A stretch of 34,810 bases of DNA from Hydrogenophaga sp. GTDB taxonomy: Bacteria; Pseudomonadota; Gammaproteobacteria; Burkholderiales; Burkholderiaceae_C. Shown in pieces: positions 24,635-32,506 of the stretch. Both the position numbers and the translations under genes were made by a program. The notes under the pieces were generated by a model. The model worked only from the letters and a program-made list of their open reading frames with translations, made no database searches and was not told the DNA's origin. The stretch is taken from the NCBI RefSeq assembly GCF_011390835.1, contig NZ_JAABRQ010000031.1:1-34810 (forward strand), in the 5' to 3' direction. How positions within the stretch are numbered: the first letter of the stretch is position 1; each line of letters begins with the position of its first letter.

Positions 24635-26074
24635 TCAAGCTAGCTGGCCCTGGGTGCGCAGATCGGCGAGGGTGGCATCAAGACACTGACGGATCAGCAC
24701 CATCATCTCGTCGATCTGGGCCCTGGTCATGACCAGCGGCGGAGAGATGATCATGCGGTCACCCACGGCGCGCATGATCAACCCGCTGTTGAAACAGTGG
24801 GTGCGACACATCATGCCCACACCCAGCTCCGGATCAAACGGGGCCTGCGTCGACTTGTGTTTGACCAAGCTGAGCCCGCCCACAAAGCCGCAGCTCTCGG
24901 CTTCGCCCACCAACGGGTGGGCATTGAGCGACTCGAAACACTCGGCCAGGTAAGGGCCGGTGTCGTCGCGCACCCGCCGAACCAGGCCCTCGCGCTCGAT
25001 CAGCTCGATGTTGGCCAGCGCCACGGCACAAGCCACCGGGTGACCGCTGTAGGTGTAGCCGTGGTTGAATTCGCCGCCCTGCTCGATCAGCACCTCAGCC
25101 ACCCGGTTGCCCACCATGACACCCCCGAGAGGGATGTAGCCGCTGGTGACGCCTTTGGCGAAGGTGACCAGGTCGGGCTTGTAGCCAAACTTCTCGTAAG
25201 CAAACCAGTGACCGAGCCGGCCAAAGGCGCAGATTACCTCGTCGGAGATCAGCAGGATGCCGTACTTGTCAACGATGCGCTGGATTTCCGGCCAGTAGGT
25301 CTCGGGCGGAATGATCACGCCGCCGGCACCCTGCACCGGCTCGGCGATGAAGGCTGCCACTTTCTCGGCACCGATGGCAAGAATCTTCTCTTCCAGCCAG
25401 CGCGCAGCGCGCACGCCGAAGTCGGCCCGGCTCTCACCCGGCCTGGCGTTCTCAGCGAAGTGAGGCTGTTCGATGTGGGTGATGTTGGGAATTGGCAGGT
25501 CGCCCTGCGCGTGCATACCGCTCATGCCGCCCAGCGAAGCACCGGCCATGGTGGAGCCGTGGTACGCGTTCTGGCGGCTGATGATGACCTTGCGCTCGGG
25601 CTGACCCAGCAAGTCCCAGTAGCGCCGCACCATGCGCACATTGGTGTCGTTGCTCTCGGAGCCGCTGCTGGAATAAAACACGTGGCGGAAGCTGCGCCCG
25701 TCCACCACCGGCGCCAGCGACGCCAGCTTGGCCGCCAGCTGCACCGCCGGCACGTTGGTGGTCTGGAAAAAGTTGTTGTAGAACGGCAGCGTCATCATCT
25801 GCTGGTAAGCCGCGTCCGCCAGCTCCTTGCGCCCGTAGCCGGCATTGACACACCACAGGCCGCTCATGGCGTCCAGCATCTTGCGCCCTTCGGAATCCCA
25901 GACGTAAATGTTGTCGGCCTTCACGATCACCCTCGACCCGCGCGTGGCGAGATCCCCGTGGTCGGTGAACGGGTGGATGAAGTGCGCACTGTCCAGCGCC
26001 TGCACCGCCGCCGTGTCGTGCTGCTGATCGCGCTTGACCAGCGCGGGGGGGGCGATGAGGGTAGATGTGGTCAT
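24635..26074 (-). CDS. spuC: Putrescine/polyamine-pyruvate aminotransferase (SpuC-like, class III)
   Basis: A 479-residue class III PLP aminotransferase of the omega-amino acid/polyamine group. It has GLWCVNAGYGRKELADAA, the YSSSGSESNDTNVRMVRRYW cofactor region, NAYHGSTMAGASLGGMSGMH, and ISDEVICAFGRLGHWFA. The PLP lysine is in LVTFAKGVTSGYIPLGG. These segments fit SpuC, which transaminates putrescine with pyruvate to give 4-aminobutyraldehyde and alanine. That gives a route parallel to the PuuAB gamma-glutamyl route. The ATG at 26074 is used; upstream in-frame sequence crosses repeat copy D. No purine-rich ribosome binding site is visible, which is unusual among its neighbours. It lies between puuA and potF. 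Confidence 0.9.
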   Translation of the reverse strand: MTTSTLIAPPALVKRDQQHDTAAVQALDSAHFIHPFTDHGDLATRGSRVIVKADNIYVWDSEGRKMLDAMSGLWCVNAGYGRKELADAAYQQMMTLPFYNNFFQTTNVPAVQLAAKLASLAPVVDGRSFRHVFYSSSGSESNDTNVRMVRRYWDLLGQPERKVIISRQNAYHGSTMAGASLGGMSGMHAQGDLPIPNITHIEQPHFAENARPGESRADFGVRAARWLEEKILAIGAEKVAAFIAEPVQGAGGVIIPPETYWPEIQRIVDKYGILLISDEVICAFGRLGHWFAYEKFGYKPDLVTFAKGVTSGYIPLGGVMVGNRVAEVLIEQGGEFNHGYTYSGHPVACAVALANIELIEREGLVRRVRDDTGPYLAECFESLNAHPLVGEAESCGFVGGLSLVKHKSTQAPFDPELGVGMMCRTHCFNSGLIMRAVGDRMIISPPLVMTRAQIDEMMVLIRQCLDATLADLRTQGQLA

Positions 26075-26139
26075 AGGAGAAACTCGCTTTCGAGATGAGG
26101 GGGAGTCATTCCAGAACATCGCAGAACCGGCCTTGCCGG

Positions 26140-26187
26140 GCTGCAGGTGTTGCCCCCTGGGGGGTGACGCGCAGCGGCGCGGGGGGT
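26140..26187. repeat. GC-rich intergenic palindromic repeat, copy D
   Basis: Contains CCCCCTGGGGGG, then TGACGCGCAGCGGCGCG and a G-run, running directly into the puuA stop (TTA on the plus strand, 26187-26189). Same core and orientation as copies A-C. Confidence 0.85.
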
Positions 26188-27554
26188 TATACGTGAAGCA
26201 ACAGGTGCTCACGCTCCCAGGGCGAGATCACCTTCATGAATTCGTCGAACTCCAGTTCCTTGATTTCGGTGTAGATGGTGATGAATTCCTTGCCCAGGAT
26301 GTCGTGCAGGTCGGTCTCGCGGCGCAGCCAGTCGAGCGCTTCGCCCAGACTGCGAGGCAGCGAATACGGCGCCAGGTAGGCGTCGCCTTTCATTTCGGCC
26401 TTGGGCGCGATCTTGTTTTTCATGCCCAGGTAGCCGCAGGCCAGCGTCATCGCCATGGCGATGTACGGGTTGGCGTCGGCGCCGATCACGCGGTTTTCCA
26501 CCCTGCGCGCTGCCGGGCTGGAGATCGGCGAGCGGATGCCCACAGTGCGGTTGTCGTGACCCCACTCGATGTTGATCGGCGCGGCGGTGTTGCGCGAGAG
26601 GCGGCGGTAGCTGTTCACATAGGGCGCCACCAGCACCATGGCCGCAGGAATGTAGCGCTGCAGGCCCCCGATGTAGTGGTGGAACGCGTCGGTCGGCCCG
26701 CCGTCCTTGTTGCTGAAGATGTTCTGACCAGTCTGCTTGTCCACGATGCTCTGGTGCACGTGCATCGCGCTGCCAGGCTCGCCAGCGATCGGCTTGGCCA
26801 TGAAGGTGGCGTACATGTCGTGCCGCATTGCGGCCTCGCGCACGGTGCGCTTGAAGAAGAACACCTCATCGGCCAGACCCAGCGGGTGGGCGTGGAAAAA
26901 GTTGATCTCCATTTGCCCGGCGCCCACCTCGTGGATCAGCGTGTCCACGTTCAGGTGCATCTGCTCGCAATAGGCGTAGATGTCTTCGAACAGCGGGTCG
27001 AACTCGTTGACGGCGTCAATGCTGTATGCCTGGCGCGAAGTCTCAGCGCGGCCGCTGCGACCGATGGGCGATTTCAACGGCGTGTTCGGGTCGGTGTTGC
27101 GCGCAGTCAGGTAGAACTCCAGCTCGGGCGCCACCACTGGCTCCCAGCCCTCGGCGTCGTACAAGTCGCAGATCTTGCGCAACACGCTGCGGGGCGCAAA
27201 CGGCACCAGTTTGCCGTCATTGTCGAAACAGTCGTGGATCACCTGGGCCGTGGGGTCGGTCGCCCAGGGCACGATGCGCACCGAGTTCGGGTCGGGCCGC
27301 AGCTGCATGTCCTTGTCGGTGGGGTCGACCACGTCGTAATAAGGGCCACTCACGGGGAACTCACCCGTCACGCCCATGCCCACGATGGCTTGCGGCAGGC
27401 GCATGCCGCGGTCTTCGGTGAACTTCTCCCGCGGCAGGATCTTGCCACGTGCCACACCGGTCAGGTCGGGCACCAGGCATTCAACCTCGGTCACCCGGCG
27501 CTCGTTGAGCCAGTTCTCGAGATCGTTGAAGGTCATTTTCTTGGGGGCTGTCAT
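26187..27554 (-). CDS. puuA: Gamma-glutamylputrescine synthetase
   Basis: A 455-residue GS-family ligase that would join glutamate to putrescine with ATP, the first step of the Puu pathway. The N-terminal domain has VPDLTGVARGKILP (28-41). Metal ligands are in ELEFYL (144-149), HEVGAGQMEINF and GSAMHVHQS. The arginines are in NSYRRL, DNRTVGIRSP and ARRVENRVIGADANPY. Overall order and the GVARGKILPREKF loop fit PuuA-type enzymes rather than housekeeping GlnA, and no adenylylation-site tyrosine loop is seen. An AGGAA lies upstream of the ATG at 27554. It follows puuD by 61 bases, and repeat copy D lies after it. Confidence 0.93.
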   Translation of the reverse strand: MTAPKKMTFNDLENWLNERRVTEVECLVPDLTGVARGKILPREKFTEDRGMRLPQAIVGMGVTGEFPVSGPYYDVVDPTDKDMQLRPDPNSVRIVPWATDPTAQVIHDCFDNDGKLVPFAPRSVLRKICDLYDAEGWEPVVAPELEFYLTARNTDPNTPLKSPIGRSGRAETSRQAYSIDAVNEFDPLFEDIYAYCEQMHLNVDTLIHEVGAGQMEINFFHAHPLGLADEVFFFKRTVREAAMRHDMYATFMAKPIAGEPGSAMHVHQSIVDKQTGQNIFSNKDGGPTDAFHHYIGGLQRYIPAAMVLVAPYVNSYRRLSRNTAAPINIEWGHDNRTVGIRSPISSPAARRVENRVIGADANPYIAMAMTLACGYLGMKNKIAPKAEMKGDAYLAPYSLPRSLGEALDWLRRETDLHDILGKEFITIYTEIKELEFDEFMKVISPWEREHLLLHV

Positions 27555-27615
27555 AGGCCGGTTCCTCGGGGTGGTGTGTCGGGGGAATCAAACAAAGGGG
27601 AAGGCGGAATGGTGC

Positions 27616-28425
27616 TCAAGCCAATGTGGCACGGCTGCGCACCGATTCCTGGGATTGCAGGCGCAGGCTGCGGCGCTCGCGGCAGGCATCGCCAAAAGCC
27701 TCGAAAATCGCGCGGTAGAACGGGTATTCCAAGCAACGCCACTCGGGGTGAAATTGCACCGCGTAGGCGAAGTTGCGCGCGCCCTTCACGGCCACCGCCT
27801 CCACCACGCCATCGGGCGCACGGCCCAGCGCCTCAAGGCCCGGCGCCAACTGGTTGATGCCCTGACCGTGCAGTGAATTCACCATCACCTCCAGGCCACC
27901 GGCCCAGGTCTCGAACACGCTGCCTGGCGCCAGTAAGATCGGGTGGCTGGGCGCGTACTGCTCGTCAAATGGAGCGCCCTTGGTTTCGCGGTGATCCATC
28001 AGGCCGGGCACCTCCTGCACCCGCTGGTGCAGGGTACCGCCCAGGGCTACGTTGATCTCCTGAAAACCGCGGCACGCCCCCAACAAGGGCACGCCTTCAC
28101 GCACACACGCCTTGACCAGCGCCAGCGTGAGCTCATCGCGCACCGGGTCCAGCGGCAGGCTGGGATCGGCCACGTCCTCGCCGAACTGGGCGGGGTGCAC
28201 GTTGGAGGGTGAACCGGTCAACATCACCCCGTCCACCAGGGCCAGCAGCTCGCTGATCTGTTCGGGTTCGGCCAACGGGAACATGATGGGCTGCGCCTGC
28301 GCGCAGAGCTTGACGGCCCGTGCGTACTTGTCGCCCAGCATCAAGAAGGGCATCTGGTGGCCGTGGTCACCCAGGAGGCGGTGGTCGGCGGGCAGCCAGA
28401 CCATGCAGGGTGGTGACTGGTTCAT
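27616..28425 (-). CDS. puuD: Gamma-glutamyl-gamma-aminobutyrate hydrolase
   Basis: A 269-residue class I glutamine amidotransferase-like hydrolase that releases GABA and glutamate from gamma-glutamyl-GABA, the last Puu step. The nucleophile is Cys118 in PLLGACRGFQEINVALGG, and the His-Glu pair is in QFHPEWR (His226, Glu228). GVMLTGSPSNVHP supplies the oxyanion region. The N-terminus is short and methionine-rich. GGAG lies six bases upstream of the ATG. It is the first gene of the minus-strand run puuD-puuA-spuC-potFGHI-puuC-gabT and is divergent from the MocR-type regulator, with palindromes in the 198-base gap. Confidence 0.95.
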   Translation of the reverse strand: MNQSPPCMVWLPADHRLLGDHGHQMPFLMLGDKYARAVKLCAQAQPIMFPLAEPEQISELLALVDGVMLTGSPSNVHPAQFGEDVADPSLPLDPVRDELTLALVKACVREGVPLLGACRGFQEINVALGGTLHQRVQEVPGLMDHRETKGAPFDEQYAPSHPILLAPGSVFETWAGGLEVMVNSLHGQGINQLAPGLEALGRAPDGVVEAVAVKGARNFAYAVQFHPEWRCLEYPFYRAIFEAFGDACRERRSLRLQSQESVRSRATLA

Positions 28426-28446
28426 GTTGTCTCCGAATGGAAGCTT

Positions 28447-28494
28447 GATTGTGGCGCCACAATTGGATCACAATCGGAGCCAGTTGGCGCCACC
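28447..28494. promoter_or_regulatory. Paired palindromes between puuD and the MocR gene
   Basis: A perfect 16-bp palindrome ATTGTGGCGCCACAAT (28448-28463) and a second TTGGCGCCAC (28484-28493) share a TGGCGCCA core with centres 33 bases apart, about three helical turns. A further half-site TCACAATC lies between them. This is a candidate operator for the divergent regulator. Confidence 0.6.
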
Positions 28495-28527
28495 GAATGG
28501 GGCCATTTAGACCACCGCCTTGCACCG

Positions 28528-28590
28528 CTCTGCGGCTCCCTGTTTGAAGGAGGAGCACGCCTGTGACCCGGCGAAACCGGTTCCGCAGAG
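28528..28590 (+). other. Inverted-repeat leader upstream of the MocR gene (possible structured RNA)
   Basis: CTCTGCGG (28528-28535) pairs perfectly with CCGCAGAG (28583-28590). Inside are CTCC/GGAG (28536-28539 with 28552-28555) and CCGG/CCGG (28568-28571 with 28577-28580), giving a three-way-junction-like fold on the plus strand. It matches no riboswitch class I can name, and lacks the GGAGAG motif of glycine riboswitches. Confidence 0.35.
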
Positions 28591-28623
28591 TGCGCTGGAC
28601 CTGACACTTCTTTTGAATCGCCC

Positions 28624-30120
28624 ATGCTGTCTGAATTCCTGCAAGCCGAGATGCACCGGCTGGGCGAGCAAGACCCACTGCCGCTGCACCGCCAGCTCTA
28701 CGAGGCACTGCGCCGCGCCATGCTCGACGGCAAACTGGCGGCAGGCGATCGCCTGCCCTCCAGCCGGGATCTAGCGCAAGACCTCGACCTGTCACGCAAC
28801 ACGGTAGTGGCCGCCATCAACCAGCTCAGCGTCGAGGGCTACCTCACCAGCCTGGTCGGCAGCGGCACCTATGTAAGCGACAGCGTGCCGCGGGTGCACA
28901 GCCGCGGCGCTGCCAGCATACGCCAGACTGGCCTGGCGCCGGTGCCGGTGGGCCGCCTGTCCACCCGCGGCGAAGCGCTGGCCACCCAGTTTTCAGCCAG
29001 TGCGCTGGAGGTGCAGCCCTTCACGCCGGGCATTGCCGACTTCAGTGCCTTCCCGCTGCAACTCTGGCAGCGGCTACAAAACAAGCACTGGCGCATGACC
29101 TACCCGGACATGCTGGACTACAACGCCACCGGCGGCTATGCGCCGCTGCGCCGCGCCATCGCCGACTACCTGCGGGTCTCGCGCAGCGTGCAACTCGACG
29201 CCGACCAGGTCATCGTGACCACCAGCACCCAGCAGTCGCTCGAACTCTGCTCGCGCCTGCTGGCCGACCACGGCGACACCGTCTGGCTCGAAGACCCGGC
29301 CTACTGGGGCGCGGCCAAGGCCTTCATGGCCTGCGGACTTGACAGCCTACCGGTCCCGGTGGACGACGAGGGCATCCGTCCGGAAGACGCCGACCCTGCA
29401 CGGCCACCTCGCCTGATTTACGTCACGCCGTCGCACCAGTACCCCACCGGAACGGTGATGTCGCTGCCTCGCCGCCAGCAACTGCTGGAGGCCGCACGCC
29501 GCCACAGCGCCTGGGTACTGGAAGACGACTACGACAGCGAGTACCGCTTCAGCGGCCCGCCGCTGTCCTCGCTAGAAGGCCTGGACACCGACGGCCGCGT
29601 GCTCTACATGGGCACCTTCTCCAAGGTGCTCTACCCCGGCATCAAGCTGGCCTACCTGGTGGTGCCCCGACCAATGGTCGAGTCTTTCCGGCAAGCGCAC
29701 TACGACCTCAACCGCCCGGGCCAGATGCCGCTGCAGGCGGCGCTGGCCGAGTTCATCGACATGGGCCACTTCAGCAGCGCACTGCGCCGCGCACGCCAGA
29801 ACTACGCGGAACGCCGCCAGAGGCTGCTGGAGGCGCTCAGCCCGTGTCTGGACGATGACGCAGGCGCCCGCCTGAGCGGGTCCGAGCAAGGACTGCACCT
29901 GTGCCTGCGCCTGCCCCACGCGGTGGACGATCGCGCGCTGGCCACTCAGCTGGCTCAGCAGGGCGTCACGGTGCGCGCGCTGAGCGCCTACTGTGTCGCC
30001 CGCACCGACCTGCGTGGGCTGATCATCGGCTACGGCTATGCGCCGCTGGCGAGCATCGCCGGTGCCGGCGCGAAGGTGGCCAAGGCCGTGCTGGAACAGC
30101 TGGCAGCAACCGCGCCCTGA
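28624..30120 (+). CDS. MocR/PdxR-type regulator (GntR HTH fused to aminotransferase domain)
   Basis: A 498-residue regulator. The N-terminal GntR-type winged helix (about 18-85) has DRLPSSRDLAQDLDLSRNTVVAAINQLSVEGYL and a GSGTYV wing. A linker leads to a type I aminotransferase-like domain (about 125-490). Its PLP lysine is in LYMGTFSKVLYPGIKLAYLV near residue 333, with DYNATGGYAPLRRAIADYL and VLEDDYDSEYRF typical of the fold. MocR regulators sense amino acids or amines as external aldimines with PLP. Being divergent from puuD and convergent with puuB (13-base gap), it probably controls this putrescine cluster, possibly sensing putrescine, GABA or a gamma-glutamyl intermediate (inference). 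Confidence 0.93.
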   Translation: MLSEFLQAEMHRLGEQDPLPLHRQLYEALRRAMLDGKLAAGDRLPSSRDLAQDLDLSRNTVVAAINQLSVEGYLTSLVGSGTYVSDSVPRVHSRGAASIRQTGLAPVPVGRLSTRGEALATQFSASALEVQPFTPGIADFSAFPLQLWQRLQNKHWRMTYPDMLDYNATGGYAPLRRAIADYLRVSRSVQLDADQVIVTTSTQQSLELCSRLLADHGDTVWLEDPAYWGAAKAFMACGLDSLPVPVDDEGIRPEDADPARPPRLIYVTPSHQYPTGTVMSLPRRQQLLEAARRHSAWVLEDDYDSEYRFSGPPLSSLEGLDTDGRVLYMGTFSKVLYPGIKLAYLVVPRPMVESFRQAHYDLNRPGQMPLQAALAEFIDMGHFSSALRRARQNYAERRQRLLEALSPCLDDDAGARLSGSEQGLHLCLRLPHAVDDRALATQLAQQGVTVRALSAYCVARTDLRGLIIGYGYAPLASIAGAGAKVAKAVLEQLAATAP

Positions 30121-30133
30121 GCCCGCCACCCGC

Positions 30134-31444
30134 TCAAAACGCGTCCCGCAAACGATGCCACAACATGCCCAGCGCCAGGGAGGGCGTGCGCAGCATCGGG
30201 CCACCCGGAAAGCTGCGGTGTTGCAAGGCGGCGAACAGGTCAAAGCGCTCGGCCTGGCCGGCCACCGCCTCGGCCACCAGTTGCCCGGCCAGCCCGGTGA
30301 GGGCCACGCCGTGGCCACTGAAGCCCTGCAGGTAATACAGGTTGCTCCCCAGCCGGCCGAAGTCGGGCGCGCGGCTCATGCTGATGTCGACAAAGCCGCC
30401 CCAGACAAACTCCACTGGCGTGGCCTTGAGCTCGGGAAAAACCTCGCCCATGCGACTAGCCATCACGTCCTTCAGATTTCGTGGCGTGCGCGTGGTGTAA
30501 CTCACCCGTCCGCCGAACAGCAGCCGGTAGTCGGCGCTGCAACGGAAATAGTCGAGCACAAAATTGTTGTCGCACACCGCGGCGTGGTGCGGAATCAGGC
30601 GCTCGCACAGCGCCGGTTCCAGCGGCACCGTACCCACGATGTAGGTGCCCACTGGCATGATGCGCGGCGCGATTTCGGGCGCCACCTGCGGGCCAAACTC
30701 CGGCAGCATGCAGTTGCCCGCCAGCACGCCGAAACGCGCCGTCACCTGGCCGCTGGGGGTCACCGCCACCAGCGGGTCGCCGCGGCGCAGGCCCAGCACG
30801 GGCGAACCTTCGAAGATGCGAACGCCTGCGGCCTGCGCCGCGCGCGCCAGTCCCAGCACGTACTTCAGCGGGTGCAGGTGGCCCGATCGCTTTTCGTGGA
30901 ACGCCGCCGCGTAACGCTCGCTGCCGATGTGGCGCGACACGTCGGCGCCTTCGGCCCAGTCGCAGTCGATGCCGCGTCGGCTGTGGTCGTCGAATTCCTC
31001 GCGCAGCGCGTCGGCCTTATGGCGCGAGTCGGCCACGTAGGTGTAACCGCGTTGCCAGTCGCAGTCGATGCCGTGCTCGGCGATGCGCTGCTCGATCAGG
31101 TCCACCGCCTGCACCGACATGTCCCAGGCCTGTTGTGATCGCTCAGCGCCCAGCTGTGCTTCAAACGGACCCTGGCCGCTGGCGTAGCCAACAATGGCCT
31201 GGCCGCCATTGCGCCCGCTGGCGCCGCTGCCGATGCGGTCGGCCTCCAGCAGCACCACGCTCATGCCCCGCTGCGCCAACTCCAGCGCCGCCGAGAGGCC
31301 CGCAAAACCGCCGCCAATCACCAGCGCGTCGGCAAGCACCGCGCCCTCCAACGGCGGCATGGGCGCGGGCCGGTTCACGCTGGCCTCGTAGTAGCTCTTC
31401 TGGTTGAGCTGGGTGTCCGACCCGATGAGTGAGGTACCCCACAT
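30134..31444 (-). CDS. puuB: Gamma-glutamylputrescine oxidoreductase (DAO family)
   Basis: A 436-residue FAD-dependent amine oxidase of the D-amino-acid-oxidase/glycine oxidase superfamily. The FAD-binding motif is DALVIGGGFAGLSAALELAQ followed by GMSVVLLEADRIGSGASGRNGGQ. The C-terminal YLQGFSGHGVALTGLAGQLVAEA is the family's second flavin contact. It would oxidise gamma-glutamylputrescine to the aldehyde that PuuC uses. Two starts are possible. The ATG at 31450 overlaps the speB stop (ATGA), but AAGGGAG lies seven bases before the ATG at 31444, so that one is chosen. It is the second gene of a speB-puuB unit, convergent with the MocR regulator. Confidence 0.92.
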   Translation of the reverse strand: MWGTSLIGSDTQLNQKSYYEASVNRPAPMPPLEGAVLADALVIGGGFAGLSAALELAQRGMSVVLLEADRIGSGASGRNGGQAIVGYASGQGPFEAQLGAERSQQAWDMSVQAVDLIEQRIAEHGIDCDWQRGYTYVADSRHKADALREEFDDHSRRGIDCDWAEGADVSRHIGSERYAAAFHEKRSGHLHPLKYVLGLARAAQAAGVRIFEGSPVLGLRRGDPLVAVTPSGQVTARFGVLAGNCMLPEFGPQVAPEIAPRIMPVGTYIVGTVPLEPALCERLIPHHAAVCDNNFVLDYFRCSADYRLLFGGRVSYTTRTPRNLKDVMASRMGEVFPELKATPVEFVWGGFVDISMSRAPDFGRLGSNLYYLQGFSGHGVALTGLAGQLVAEAVAGQAERFDLFAALQHRSFPGGPMLRTPSLALGMLWHRLRDAF

Positions 31445-31446
31445 GC

Positions 31447-32391
31447 TCATGCTCCCTTCTGGCTGTCGCGGCGCTTGGCAACCTGACCGCTGAGGTAAGT
31501 CCACACGAAGGCGGAGGCCGCATTGGTGGTGAGCTCGGCGTGGTCGTAAGCGGGTGCCACCTCCACGCAGTCCATGCCGATCCAGTTCAGGCCCGCCAGC
31601 TCTTCGATGAAGGTCAAGACCTGCGAACTGGTCATGCCGCCGGGCTCTGGCGTGCCGGTGCCGGGCGCAAAGGCCGGATCCAGGCAGTCGATGTCCAGCG
31701 TCAGGTAACACGGTCGCTGGCCGATGCGTGCCCGGATGGCATCGATGGCAGGTCGCAACCCGGCGCCGTCCAGGCCACGCAGCGCGCGCGCGGTAAAGAT
31801 CTGCCCGCCCTGGTCGGCCACATACTCGCGCGCCGATCGCCAGCCGCTGGAACGGATGCCAATCTGCACGGTGTGCGCCGCGCTCACCAGGCCTTCCTGC
31901 AGCGCCTCATAAGTCCAGGTACCGTGGCCCGAGGGCTCGCCGAAGTGGTCGCTCCAGGTGTCGCAATGCGCATCAAAATGCACCAGCGCCAGCGGCTCGC
32001 CATCACCGTACTGCGCCTGCGCCGCTCGCAGCAGCGACAGCGTCACCGAATGGTCGCCGCCGAGAAACACGGCGTGGTGTTTCGCCATCAGCGCTGCCGC
32101 CTGCGCCTCGATGTGCCGACGCACCTCGGGCAGGGGCGAGGCGTTAGGCAGCCGCATATCGAGCGCGTCGCCCAGCTGATCCAGCGGCGACACGTCAAAC
32201 ACAGGGTGGATGCCGTCGCACAGCATCAGGCTGGCGGCACGCACCGCCGCCGGGCCAAACCGCGCGCCAGGTCGGTTGGTCACCGCACCGTCGTATGGGA
32301 TGCCGCAAACCGCGAACGGCTGATCGGCCAGCGGTTCGCAGGCGAGAAATCGGTTGCTGTTGTTGGCGTAAGCGAACTGTCCGAGGGCCAT
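31447..32391 (-). CDS. speB: Agmatinase
   Basis: A 314-residue ureohydrolase that would convert agmatine to putrescine and urea with two Mn2+ ions. Metal ligands are in GGDHS (His114), HFDAHCDTWSD (Asp140, His142, Asp144) and LDIDCLDPAFAPGTGTPEPGG (Asp233, Asp235). The N-terminal GIPYDGAVTNRPGARFGPAAVR is typical of agmatinases and guanidinobutyrase-like relatives. The ATG at 32391 starts MALGQFAYANNSNRF; a large in-frame extension to 32817 is anti-sense to the MFS gene and rejected. The ribosome binding site is weak. Its product feeds puuA directly, although its promoter is separate from the puuD run. Confidence 0.93.
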   Translation of the reverse strand: MALGQFAYANNSNRFLACEPLADQPFAVCGIPYDGAVTNRPGARFGPAAVRAASLMLCDGIHPVFDVSPLDQLGDALDMRLPNASPLPEVRRHIEAQAAALMAKHHAVFLGGDHSVTLSLLRAAQAQYGDGEPLALVHFDAHCDTWSDHFGEPSGHGTWTYEALQEGLVSAAHTVQIGIRSSGWRSAREYVADQGGQIFTARALRGLDGAGLRPAIDAIRARIGQRPCYLTLDIDCLDPAFAPGTGTPEPGGMTSSQVLTFIEELAGLNWIGMDCVEVAPAYDHAELTTNAASAFVWTYLSGQVAKRRDSQKGA

Positions 32392-32506
32392 GGCTGGTAT
32401 CTGTGTTGAGAGCGTTGGTCCCCGACGATACCGGGTTTGTGTGCCTCGTTTGAGACCAATCACATGCGCGGCCACCCATCCAGATCGAATCGAAGTTCCC
32501 CAATCG

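Noticed and set aside
24797..26098. 433-residue plus-strand frame opposite spuC
   Set aside because: Antisense shadow of a well-supported aminotransferase.
26034..27857. 607-residue plus-strand frame opposite puuA
   Set aside because: Antisense to puuA and puuD coding regions; its length reflects high GC content and codon bias.
28521..28595. Glycine riboswitch
   Set aside because: The closing helix resembles those of some glycine riboswitches, but the conserved GGAGAG and GCCGAAGG cores are missing.
31444..31711. Extended N-terminus of the PuuB frame
   Set aside because: It lies within speB and shows no homology; the flavoprotein starts at 31444 or 31450.
18000..32000. Genomic island or recent transfer of the putrescine cluster
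   Set aside because: No tRNA, integrase, direct-repeat ends or composition shift was seen; codon style matches the flanks.
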